A DNA stretch of 22,940 nucleotides from Ruminococcus sp. UBA4385 (lineage in GTDB: Bacteria > Bacillota_A > Clostridia > Oscillospirales > Ruminococcaceae). The notes beneath the pieces are model-generated. The model had not been told where the DNA came from, did no database searches, and saw only the letters and a program-made list of their open reading frames with translations. The translations under genes and the position numbers were made by a program. The stretch spans positions 1-22,940 of the forward strand of contig DGRP01000017.1 in the NCBI GenBank assembly GCA_002391065.1, written 5' to 3'. Shown one piece after another: positions 1 to 6,537 of this stretch. The first letter of the stretch is position 1. Every line of letters begins with the position of its first letter.

Positions 1-309
1 ACCGCAGCTTTCACACTTGTACTTCTCATAAGGAATAAAGCTTGAACTTGCCTTGGAAACAGTATCGCTTGGTTTAAGCTTTACTTTCGTACTCTTGCAT
101 TTCGGGCAGACCATACCCTTAGGAGCTGCCTGTTCAGCAAAAATGTTGTCGCAGATAAACATGCCTCCAGAAACCATATCCAGCACCTCGTCAGGAAGCT
201 CAATATTATCCTCCTGCGCAAGCTTTATCATTTCATCATAGTTTTTGCAGGCTTTTGCTTTTTCCTGAAGTTCAGGCGGGAGATCCTTGATATAGGCTTC
301 AATATTCAT
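1..309 (-). CDS. Double-glycine leader peptide with zinc-ribbon-like core (partial)
   Basis: Open reading frame of 103 codons that starts at 309 and runs off the left edge, so the C-terminus is missing. A strong AAGGAGG ribosome binding site lies upstream of the ATG. Residues 1-49 look like a Nif11-type or bacteriocin-type leader: an acidic/lysine-rich helix ending IELPDEVLDMVSGG. The part after the double glycine starts MFICDNIF and contains CPKC and then CESCG, an arrangement that could bind zinc. It is the second gene after the promoter at 689-717, 27 bases behind a peptide gene with a nearly identical leader end. By family knowledge, such leaders are cut after GG by a C39 peptidase-ABC exporter, but none is visible in the window. 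Function of the core is unknown; it could also be a small cytoplasmic zinc-ribbon protein that keeps a leader-like N-terminus. Confidence 0.75.
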   Translation of the reverse strand, partial: MNIEAYIKDLPPELQEKAKACKNYDEMIKLAQEDNIELPDEVLDMVSGGMFICDNIFAEQAAPKGMVCPKCKSTKVKLKPSDTVSKASSSFIPYEKYKCESCG

Positions 310-336
310 TAGCAAAACCTCCTTAAATAATAAACA

Positions 337-561
337 TTATGTAACAATAGTCTTGATTTTCTTCCAGAGACTATATAAAACGTTATCTGATGAATTTTTA
401 GAGCTTGCATTTACACCGCCTGAAACTGCTTCAAGTGCTTCAAATGGAAGTTCAATATCAGTTAGCTGAGCACGGGAGAAAAACTCATCAATACTTCCAC
501 TGCTTTTCAGCTGTGCTATCTGTGCCTCTGAAAGAGACTCTCTGAACTGTTTAATATCCAT
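337..561 (-). CDS. Bacteriocin-like precursor peptide with double-glycine leader
   Basis: A 74-residue peptide. Residues 1-49 form a charged leader ending IELPFEALEAVSGG, and the 25 residues after the double glycine form a short Ser/Asn-rich stretch followed by VLYSLWKKIKTIVT, which is cationic and amphipathic. That design matches class II bacteriocin or Nif11-leader peptide precursors, which are cut after GG and exported. The ATG at 561 has an AAAGGAGG site just upstream. It is the first gene of a minus-strand operon with the partial peptide gene at 1-309; the two leaders share 10 of their last 14 residues, so the same processing machinery probably handles both. No immunity gene, modifying enzyme or exporter is visible in the window; these may lie beyond the left edge. 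The core has no Cys, and its Ser/Thr residues could be modified or not. Confidence 0.8.
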   Translation of the reverse strand: MDIKQFRESLSEAQIAQLKSSGSIDEFFSRAQLTDIELPFEALEAVSGGVNASSKNSSDNVLYSLWKKIKTIVT

Positions 562-688
562 ACTAAATATCCTCCTTTGTATGGTGCAAATAATCAGAAG
601 ATCAAACTTCTTTGTATTCTTATACGAAGAAGGATGTCAGAATGGCAATAAAAAATAAACTTTGTGAAATATCCCAATCAACAATAGT

Positions 689-717
689 ATTATAACATAC
701 AATTTGTATAATGTCAA
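689..717 (-). promoter_or_regulatory. Perfect sigma-A promoter of the peptide operon
   Basis: Read on the minus strand there is TTGACA (717-712), a 17-base spacer, and TATAAT (694-689), all matching consensus. Transcription would begin near 682 and leave about 120 bases of untranslated leader before the peptide gene at 561. That leader contains short GAAG/CTTC and CTTCTT/AAGAAG pairings that may fold. The spacer holds a perfect dyad, listed separately. Confidence 0.85.
697..709. promoter_or_regulatory. 13-bp palindrome inside the promoter spacer (possible operator)
   Basis: ATACAA-T-TTGTAT is a perfect dyad sitting between the -35 and -10 boxes of the peptide promoter. A repressor bound here would block RNA polymerase. 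The cognate regulator cannot be named from the window. Confidence 0.45.
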
Positions 718-718
718 C

Positions 719-757
719 ACAAAAAGACAGCGAAACTTTTTTACTGCTTCGCTGTCT
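719..757 (-). terminator. Rho-independent terminator of the gshA-amidotransferase operon
   Basis: On the minus strand AGACAGCGAA pairs with TTCGCTGTCT (757-748 with 734-725) around a 13-base loop, followed at once by a run of T. The stem begins inside the stop codon of the amidotransferase gene. Confidence 0.8.
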
Positions 758-1506
758 CAAATATTCATAGCATCCATAGCCTTTATGTATTGCAGTGTCG
801 GCACGAAAATGCCTTCATGTTCTTTTCCTTCAAAAACGAGTTTACCCTTCCTGTATGCACGAACTTGTGCAAGCGGCATCTCGTTCCAGCCTTCATCATC
901 GAGCTTTTCGGTGGAGAAGACTATTCCGCCTTTATATTTTTTATATTTCAAAGTGTCCCTCATATTTTTGTGTACATATAACAGCTCGCCGTCTGAAATC
1001 ATAAGATTCAGCTTGTTTCTCGGAGCAAGCTCCTTGATAAATGAATCAATGAGCGTAAATCGCTCCTCCGAGGAAAGCGCTCTCTCAGCCTGAGCTTCAT
1101 TCAGCTTGTCAAGCATATTGAGAAACACCCTTTCCGAATCTGTATCACCTGTTTGCTTCCCGAGATAAGGTATAAGTCTGCTTCCTGAGTAGATAGTACC
1201 GTTATGAATAAGTGTCCATTGCCTTCCTGTAATATCGCCGGCGCTGAACGGGTGGCAGTTTTCAAGCTTGATTGAGCCTACAGTTGCAAACCGAATGTGT
1301 GCCATAGCACTTGTCTGAGGTTTCAGGCTTTCAAGTATTTCGGATAAAGCACTGCTTTCGATAGCTCTTTCACAGCCCTTTATGGTTTTTCCGTCATGCA
1401 TCAGCCCCCAGCCGTGAGGGTGCTTTGCACTGTGGGAGAAAAACTCCGTAAGCAATGCTTTTATATCTGTCGGTTTTTCAGAGCTGAAACCGAAAAGCTC
1501 GCACAT
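757..1506 (-). CDS. Class II glutamine amidotransferase-fold (YafJ/EgtC-like) hydrolase
   Basis: A 249-residue Ntn-hydrolase of the YafJ-like class II glutamine amidotransferase family. The start at 1506 makes Cys the second residue (MCELFGFSS), as required for an N-terminal Cys nucleophile after Met removal; a longer start at 1539 would bury it. Family motifs visible are HGWGLMHDG, AHIRFATVG, NCHPF, LIHNGTI and TDSE. No synthetase domain is attached, so it probably hydrolyses a gamma-glutamyl amide rather than feeding ammonia to a partner domain. The gene starts only 4 bases after the stop of the glutamate-cysteine ligase gene, with its GAAGGTGA ribosome site inside that gene, so the two are co-translated. 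This pairing recalls egtA/egtC of ergothioneine synthesis, where EgtC removes a gamma-glutamyl group; no other egt gene is present, so that role is only an inference. Confidence 0.85.
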   Translation of the reverse strand: MCELFGFSSEKPTDIKALLTEFFSHSAKHPHGWGLMHDGKTIKGCERAIESSALSEILESLKPQTSAMAHIRFATVGSIKLENCHPFSAGDITGRQWTLIHNGTIYSGSRLIPYLGKQTGDTDSERVFLNMLDKLNEAQAERALSSEERFTLIDSFIKELAPRNKLNLMISDGELLYVHKNMRDTLKYKKYKGGIVFSTEKLDDEGWNEMPLAQVRAYRKGKLVFEGKEHEGIFVPTLQYIKAMDAMNI

Positions 1507-1510
1507 TTTA

Positions 1511-2665
1511 TCACCTTCTTCGGTAAATATCCTCAGCATTTATCCTTGTGCAGAGAAGATTGTTAAGCTTGTGTTTTTCAAATTCAATAATCTGTTTTGA
1601 TTTTTCATCATCAAAGGTATTACTCATATCATCAATTATCTGAGCCGCCCTTTCAAGTATGGGAACGTTATCTATCATAACCTCACTGAGATCATATTTT
1701 GCGGCATTTTTGTAGTTTTGCACAGCTGTTATCTGAACCTCTTCGCTAAAATCTATATCAGGCTTTTTGGAAAGGTACATCATAAGCAGATGTGCAAATT
1801 CAAGGTCTCTTTTATCAATTCCCAGCGGCTCAAGAGGGTTGATATCAAACATTCTGAGCTCAATGTGGCTGATTCCGTTTTTGAAATTTTCAAGCTTATT
1901 TATCCCTTTGGGCTTCAGCCTTACGGGAAGATAAACCTCGCTTGCAGAAAACAGCACACCTTTATTCACAAAATACTCTATGCTTGAAATAAGGCTTTCA
2001 ATACTATCCGTATTTAATACGGGAACAAACTCATTCCAGTAGCCTCTTTCACTGCATCTCATTGATGAGTATCCGCTTCGTTTCAAGCCGTTCTGACCGT
2101 CTTTGTCAAGTGAAATATCATAAACGGGACTTGCAGCAGTCAGCAGCAATGGCAGCCAGCTATGTACGCTCATTTGTCTGTAAAGCCTGAGGTAGAATCT
2201 GCTTTTGAACTGCTCATAATCATCGGTATCGCATACAGACCTCAGATAATCTTCACTGAACGAGAAATTAAAATGTATTCCCGAAAAAAGCATAAGCCTT
2301 TTACCGTAGCGCCTTTCAAGCTGATCTCTGTAAAGGCGTTTTCCTCTGTGCTCGCCAACGAAGTTTGCAATCGGGATCTCATTTTCATTCTCAAACCGAG
2401 GAGGATTGCTGTACAGCCAGAACGTTTCGCCTCTTTCTGAGAGTATTTCTCTTGCCTTTGTATCAAGCACGGCGAGCTTCTCCATAGCCTCATCTACGCT
2501 CTGACAGACAGGAGTAACTATCTCTGTCTGGTTTTCACAGAAGTCACGGGTAAGGCTTTCGTCATCACCAAACGGGTGAGGTGACTGTGCAAGTCTGCCG
2601 TTACTGTCAATTCTCAAGGTCTCTCGCTCAATGCCAAAGCTGCCTTTATAAAATAGATCGTTCAT
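1511..2665 (-). CDS. gshA: Glutamate-cysteine ligase, E. coli GshA type (short form)
   Basis: A 384-residue protein of the proteobacterial-type glutamate-cysteine ligase family, which joins Glu and Cys with ATP to make gamma-glutamylcysteine. Evidence is the GIERETLR motif at residues 11-18, the PHPFG and LTRDFCENQTEIVTPV segments, SGIHFNFSFSE, and the HIELRMFDINP segment that helps form the active site. It is shorter than E. coli GshA (about 518 residues) and has no ATP-grasp glutathione synthetase domain such as the one fused in GshF, so the product may stay at gamma-glutamylcysteine or go to a separate enzyme. The ATG at 2665 follows CAAGGAGG at good spacing. It is the first gene of an operon with the downstream amidotransferase-fold hydrolase. 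Confidence 0.88.
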   Translation of the reverse strand: MNDLFYKGSFGIERETLRIDSNGRLAQSPHPFGDDESLTRDFCENQTEIVTPVCQSVDEAMEKLAVLDTKAREILSERGETFWLYSNPPRFENENEIPIANFVGEHRGKRLYRDQLERRYGKRLMLFSGIHFNFSFSEDYLRSVCDTDDYEQFKSRFYLRLYRQMSVHSWLPLLLTAASPVYDISLDKDGQNGLKRSGYSSMRCSERGYWNEFVPVLNTDSIESLISSIEYFVNKGVLFSASEVYLPVRLKPKGINKLENFKNGISHIELRMFDINPLEPLGIDKRDLEFAHLLMMYLSKKPDIDFSEEVQITAVQNYKNAAKYDLSEVMIDNVPILERAAQIIDDMSNTFDDEKSKQIIEFEKHKLNNLLCTRINAEDIYRRR

Positions 2666-2677
2666 AATTACGCCTCC

Positions 2678-2706
2678 TTGACATCGGGTCTGTGCGGTAT
2701 TATAAT
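2678..2706 (+). promoter_or_regulatory. Perfect sigma-A promoter for the serine hydrolase, overlapping a divergent -10
   Basis: TTGACA at 2678-2683, exactly 17 bases, TATAAT at 2701-2706. The minus strand also reads TATAAT at 2704-2699, with a weak TTAAGG -35 at 2727-2722 and a 17-base spacer, placing a gshA start near 2692. The two -10 boxes overlap by four bases, so the two promoters should compete for polymerase. Confidence 0.85.
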
Positions 2707-2746
2707 TAATGTGCGGTGTTGCCTTAAACCGAAAGGAATGATCTTT

Positions 2747-3601
2747 ATGTATGAAAGTATTATAGATATGCTCTCAGCCGAGGGGCTTGACCTGCACGGC
2801 ATTGAGATAACACAAAACGGTGAAACCGTCCTTAAATGCATTTATGATGAGGATATCCGCTATCCTGTGTATTCTGTTACAAAGTCTGTAACATCAGCCG
2901 CATTTTCGCTCGCCTGTGATGACGGACTGTTATCAGCCGATACTCCGCTTTCAGAGTTTCTTGAAAAAAGAGCCGATATGCCGAAAGCCTTCAAGGAGCT
3001 TACGTTCAGCCGATTTCTCACTATGACGGCAGGCAAGTACCCCTTCCGCCCCGAGGGTGATGACTGGCTTGAATTTGTTTTCTCACTTGGAACTGACTTT
3101 ACTGATTCGGGCTATTGCTACTCAAACATACCTGCCTACCTTGTAGGAAGAGCAGTAGAAAACGCAGTCGGCGGAGACCTTATGAAATATCTGGATAAGC
3201 GCCTTTTTGCGCCGCTTGAAATACCGTCTCCGAAATATGCCGTGTGTCCTCAGGGGCATTTCTACGGAGCAACAGGCATGGAGCTCTCTGTCCATGAGCT
3301 TACAAAGCTGGGTCAGCTTTATCTTAACGGCGGAATATTCGCAGGTGAGCGTATCCTTTCCGAGCAGGCGGTTCGTGAGACAGTAACACCTCGTCTTGAT
3401 ACAGGCTTCGGTGACAGCTACGGCTATTTCTTCCGCATAGGCAAGGACCATTACTCTATGGTCGGCAAATGGGGACAGCGGTGTATAGTCTTTCCCGAGA
3501 GAAAGCTTATTGTTTCATATCTTTCCCATCAGCCCGAAAGAAGTGACGAGCTATACCGCAAAATAAGAGAACAAATCTCCAATCATTCAAATCATATATG
3601 A
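2747..3601 (+). CDS. Serine hydrolase of the beta-lactamase/penicillin-binding fold
   Basis: A 284-residue protein of the class C beta-lactamase-like serine hydrolase family. The SVTK motif at residues 43-46 gives the nucleophile Ser43 and Lys46; YSN at 125-127 is the second motif; GKWG around 240-243 stands where KTG or HxG is usual. No signal peptide or membrane segment is seen, so it is probably cytoplasmic and more likely an esterase or peptidase than a resistance enzyme. The start at 2747 has AAAGGAA 8 bases upstream; a longer frame beginning at 2678 is ruled out because that TTG is the promoter -35 box. It stands alone, divergent from the gshA operon. An AT-rich 10-bp hairpin (3588-3597 with 3605-3614) overlaps its stop codon and may end the transcript weakly. 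Confidence 0.85.
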   Translation: MYESIIDMLSAEGLDLHGIEITQNGETVLKCIYDEDIRYPVYSVTKSVTSAAFSLACDDGLLSADTPLSEFLEKRADMPKAFKELTFSRFLTMTAGKYPFRPEGDDWLEFVFSLGTDFTDSGYCYSNIPAYLVGRAVENAVGGDLMKYLDKRLFAPLEIPSPKYAVCPQGHFYGATGMELSVHELTKLGQLYLNGGIFAGERILSEQAVRETVTPRLDTGFGDSYGYFFRIGKDHYSMVGKWGQRCIVFPERKLIVSYLSHQPERSDELYRKIREQISNHSNHI

Positions 3602-3614
3602 ATAATATGATTTG
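3588..3614 (+). terminator. AT-rich hairpin at the end of the serine hydrolase gene
   Basis: CAAATCATAT pairs with ATATGATTTG around a 7-base loop. It is AT-rich and has no clean T run, so it would be a weak terminator. A second hairpin, GGCTGAAA/TTTCAGCC at 3646-3666, follows and also lacks a T tract. Confidence 0.4.
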
Positions 3615-3778
3615 ATTATATCATACAAAAAAACATTTGTCAATAGGCTGAAAGTTATTTTCAGCCCATGTTGATTTTATACAAATATTCCTTCGTTTTT
3701 TGTAATTATCGCCAAAATCTGAGTTAACTGTAATATTTGCCGTTCCTCAAGCGACTTATATACAGGGAGGTGTAAAGC

Positions 3779-4285
3779 ATGCTGGACTATAATCCCAATA
3801 TCCGAGAGCTCGAGCGGATAATAAATCAATATAAGAAGACAGTCTACGGCATAGCAGCTGCAATGCTCAGAAACAAGAGCGATGCCGATGATGTTTTTCA
3901 GGAGGTGTTTCTTCTGTATTATAAGAAGAACATAGCCTTTGAAACCGAAGCAGGCAGAAGAGCATGGCTCATAAGAGTTACAGTGAACAAATGCAGACAG
4001 GTAAACAACAGTGTGTGGAACACAAGAGTTGATAAAACAGATGAGCTTGAAATAGTTCACGAGTTTGCCTTTACAAATGAAGAAAGCGAGGTCTTCACAG
4101 CGGTATCAGAGCTTGAACAGAAGTACCGTATACCTGTGATACTTCATTATTTTCAGGGCTTGTCTGTAAATGAGATAGCTGACATTTTAGGTGAGCGCAG
4201 CAATACTGTAAGCGTAAGACTGAACCGAGCAAGAAAGCTCCTTAAACAGAGATTGGAGGAAGACGATGAAAACGGATATTTTTAA
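3779..4285 (+). CDS. RNA polymerase sigma factor, ECF-like (sigma-70 family)
   Basis: A 168-residue sigma factor. Region 2 is seen at about residues 17-75, with the NKSDADDVFQEVFLLYYK core that binds polymerase and the -10 element and AWLIRVTVNKCRQ closing it. Region 4 at about 110-158 has the helix-turn-helix LSVNEIADILGERSNTVSVRL and the typical ending LNRARKLLKQRL. Regions 1 and 3 are missing, as in ECF sigmas. The ATG follows GGGAGGTG. Its last 20 bases overlap the next gene, a membrane protein, so the two are translationally coupled in the usual sigma/anti-sigma arrangement. A TGTAAT (3729-3734), 17 bases, CGACTT (3752-3757) pair upstream looks somewhat like an ECF promoter and could mean autoregulation, but this is weak. 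Target genes are unknown. Confidence 0.9.
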   Translation: MLDYNPNIRELERIINQYKKTVYGIAAAMLRNKSDADDVFQEVFLLYYKKNIAFETEAGRRAWLIRVTVNKCRQVNNSVWNTRVDKTDELEIVHEFAFTNEESEVFTAVSELEQKYRIPVILHYFQGLSVNEIADILGERSNTVSVRLNRARKLLKQRLEEDDENGYF

Positions 4286-6164
4286 CAGTATCAATCAAAA
4301 GCTGACTCCCGATCAGAGTCTTATCACGGAACTGCTTGAAAAAGCAGGACGTAAAGAGTTCTCCGAAGAGCCTGTAATTGATATAGAGCAGGCACCTGCC
4401 GAGCTCTTCACTGAGTCTGAGCGTGATGAGCCTGTCGAGAAGAAGGAGCAGTCAAAGATAAAGGTAAGAAGCAAGTTCCTGCCTTTTGCTGCAGCGGCTG
4501 CTGCTTTGGTAATAGTCTGCACAGGCGGTTTTTTTCTGCTGAGGGGAACAGGCATTCTTAACTATCCGGGTGCAGGCGATTCTGAAAATGCTGCGACCGA
4601 GGAAGACCTTATGACGGCTAACGGCAATGCAAAGCTTCTATTTTGCGAGGTTAACAACTGCGTAGCAGACCTGATTGCAGACGGAAGGGAAAACGAAATA
4701 GACGAGTACAGAAAATCGGACAATTATGGCAAGCCTGTCCGTCTGTCAGACCTTAAAAAGGCAGATTCAGGCAACTGTATCGACTATAGCATCTATCGGA
4801 CCTTTGTTGATAACGAGATCGAAGACGGCTATATCTATTTTGAGATCGACGCTCAGTACAATGTGATAGCAGCCCAGTGGGCTAAGAGCAAAGACACAAC
4901 AGCAGTAGGTCAGTATCCCGACCCCGAGTTTGACCCGACTGTCAAGCATAAGATCGGAGAGATATATCATTCGGTCGGTTATGATGATTACAACGTCTAT
5001 GACGAGGTCTGGGACGGACTATCGGTAGAAATAGAGCCTGATTCCGTCACACCCACAGGCCTGACAGTGAACTTTACACGCAGCTGTGATCTGCTTGACA
5101 ATCAGTATCAGATGGTAAGAAGTGATTATGAATTGTTCTCTATTAATGATGGAAATGCCAATGAGCTTGACTTCATTAGTGACGCAAGAGGCTATGAATA
5201 CAGAGAGGGCGTACTCAGAAAAGAGGGTGACGCACTTACCTATAAGTATGACTGGTCGAACCTTTACGGTGCACTGGAGCCGGGTGATTATAGTATGGGT
5301 ATCCATGTTATCACCAATGGCGAGGACGTTAGGGAAACACAGAATTATGAGCTGCAATTCACTATCCCGGCTGAACCTGTGGAGGTTCCCGATGTTGTAG
5401 GAATGACCTCGGAACAAGCGCAGACAGCACTAACACAAGCAGGCTTCAAGTGCTTTATCAGGGAAAGATATGATGATAATGCTGAAAAGGGTATCGTAGT
5501 AAAGCAGGATATAGAAGCAGGCACAAAGTATGAAACAGGCGGACAGGTCGTTATCTTTGTAAGTGTGGGTCCCGTTGAGAACGCTTGTAAGGTTCCCGAT
5601 GTAAGAGATCTGACCGAGGAAGAGGCTGTTGCTTTTATCAAAGAAAACAAGCTTACACCAAAGGTTGAGTATATTCAGCATGATGACTCCACAAAGGGCA
5701 GAGTAGTTCAGCAGTCGATATCCGCAGGCGAGTTTGTCGCTCCGAATACAGAGGTGACACTCTCTGTCTCCACAGGCATACCCGAGCTCCCCGAGGACTG
5801 GGGCATTACAATGCGTGCAGATTCGGTAACTCCGAACAATATGAGCCTTTACTTCATAAGTGACGGCTCAGCCGAAAGCTGCGAGGTAATGACAGGAACA
5901 GAGTTTACTCTCTATAAGCTCAACGGCGATAAAGCAGAAAAGCTTGAACCGATAAGCGGAGCCTTCTGGAGAGATATAGCCCTTGAAATAAACACAGAAA
6001 AAGATGCCGAGACAAAAACAGGCATAGACTTCTCCGAGGGCGGCTACGGAGAGCTCGAAAAGGGCACATACAGAATAGAAAAGACCCTGGGTCTGACCTC
6101 GGGTCTTGACGGAGAAACAGGCGGCAGAACACGCACATTTACCTGTGACTTCACTGTAGAGTAG
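4266..6164 (+). CDS. Putative membrane anti-sigma/sensor protein with two PASTA and two Ig-like domains
   Basis: A 632-residue one-pass membrane protein. Residues 1-70 are a charged cytoplasmic tail, 71-92 the membrane helix, the rest extracellular. Outside come an unassigned domain (about 115-210), an Ig-like repeat (about 253-367), PASTA modules at about 372-436 (VEVPDVVGM) and 441-504 (CKVPDVRDL), and a second Ig-like repeat (about 512-631). Both Ig-like repeats begin with a DSVTP strand. PASTA modules in kinases such as PrkC bind muropeptides or lipid II. The start overlaps the sigma gene by 20 bases and uses GGAGGAA, so the best guess is that the tail holds the sigma factor until the outside part senses a wall signal. 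The tail has no zinc anti-sigma HxxxCxxC motif, so the anti-sigma role rests on position and topology only. Confidence 0.75.
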   Translation: MKTDIFNSINQKLTPDQSLITELLEKAGRKEFSEEPVIDIEQAPAELFTESERDEPVEKKEQSKIKVRSKFLPFAAAAAALVIVCTGGFFLLRGTGILNYPGAGDSENAATEEDLMTANGNAKLLFCEVNNCVADLIADGRENEIDEYRKSDNYGKPVRLSDLKKADSGNCIDYSIYRTFVDNEIEDGYIYFEIDAQYNVIAAQWAKSKDTTAVGQYPDPEFDPTVKHKIGEIYHSVGYDDYNVYDEVWDGLSVEIEPDSVTPTGLTVNFTRSCDLLDNQYQMVRSDYELFSINDGNANELDFISDARGYEYREGVLRKEGDALTYKYDWSNLYGALEPGDYSMGIHVITNGEDVRETQNYELQFTIPAEPVEVPDVVGMTSEQAQTALTQAGFKCFIRERYDDNAEKGIVVKQDIEAGTKYETGGQVVIFVSVGPVENACKVPDVRDLTEEEAVAFIKENKLTPKVEYIQHDDSTKGRVVQQSISAGEFVAPNTEVTLSVSTGIPELPEDWGITMRADSVTPNNMSLYFISDGSAESCEVMTGTEFTLYKLNGDKAEKLEPISGAFWRDIALEINTEKDAETKTGIDFSEGGYGELEKGTYRIEKTLGLTSGLDGETGGRTRTFTCDFTVE

Positions 6165-6199
6165 AACAAGGTTAAATATAAGCATAGGAGCTGAACGTT

Positions 6200-6427
6200 A
6201 TGGACAGTAAGTTTCAGAAAATGGGCGAGACTATAGATAATGCCTTCGGTGTGTTTTATGCATGGCTTGCTGTCCTGTTCGTTCTGGCTGTGATAATAAC
6301 AGCTGCGGTTATCAGGCATAAAAGGGTAGTCAGGGAAAAGGGCAGCTCATCAAGAATAGGCATTATCATACTCGTCGGATTGTTTGCGCTTGTCCTAGCA
6401 CCGCTGCTTATCGGAACATTTTTATAG
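6200..6427 (+). CDS. Small two-helix membrane protein of the sigma operon
   Basis: A 75-residue protein with membrane helices at about residues 18-39 and 53-73, joined by a short basic loop (RHKRVVREKGSSSR) that should face the cytoplasm. The N-terminal part is amphipathic. It begins 35 bases after the sensor gene, behind AGGAGC, and is the last gene before the terminator at 6436-6464, so it belongs to the sigma operon. No family is recognised. A helper, a partner of the sensor, or a regulatory proteolysis adaptor are possible, but nothing in the sequence decides among them. Confidence 0.7.
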   Translation: MDSKFQKMGETIDNAFGVFYAWLAVLFVLAVIITAAVIRHKRVVREKGSSSRIGIIILVGLFALVLAPLLIGTFL

Positions 6428-6435
6428 CTTTACTG

Positions 6436-6464
6436 ACAGATGCTGCTTCGGCGGCATCTGTTTT
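6436..6464 (+). terminator. Rho-independent terminator with UUCG tetraloop
   Basis: ACAGATGCTGC pairs with GCGGCATCTGT over 11 bp with one G-T pair, closed by C(TTCG)G, the especially stable tetraloop, and followed by TTTTG. It closes the sigma/sensor/small membrane protein operon. Confidence 0.9.
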
Positions 6465-6471
6465 GTAATAT

Positions 6472-6488
6472 AAATGTAATTTACATTT
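6472..6488. promoter_or_regulatory. 17-bp perfect palindrome over the HAD gene -35 box
   Basis: AAATGTAATTTACATTT is symmetric about position 6480 and covers the whole TTTACA -35 box at 6480-6485. The position fits a repressor operator. A related half-site (TTTACATTTGTT) occurs at 20363 ahead of the small peptide gene. Confidence 0.55.
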
Positions 6489-6508
6489 TGTTAGATATGT
6501 GCTATACT
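6480..6508 (+). promoter_or_regulatory. Promoter of the HAD phosphatase gene (extended -10)
   Basis: TTTACA at 6480-6485, 17 bases, TATACT at 6503-6508, with TG placed one base before the -10 box to give an extended -10. The start of transcription would be near 6515, about 23 bases before the ATG. Confidence 0.75.
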
Positions 6509-6537
6509 TGAAGAGAGATTTAAGAAGCAGGTGTATT

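Noticed and set aside
704..1093. Plus-strand open frame opposite the amidotransferase gene
   Set aside because: It reads through the terminator and the opposite strand of a well-supported gene.
1507..1539. Longer start for the amidotransferase
   Set aside because: It would put eleven residues before the nucleophile Cys, which must become N-terminal in this family, and it would overlap gshA.
2678..2746. Upstream TTG start for the serine hydrolase
   Set aside because: The TTG is the first half of the TTGACA -35 box, and the following codons include the -10 box; the ATG at 2747 has a proper ribosome site.
3646..3666. Hairpin GGCTGAAA/TTTCAGCC considered as a terminator
   Set aside because: Eight base pairs but no T run directly after it on either strand; kept only as a note.
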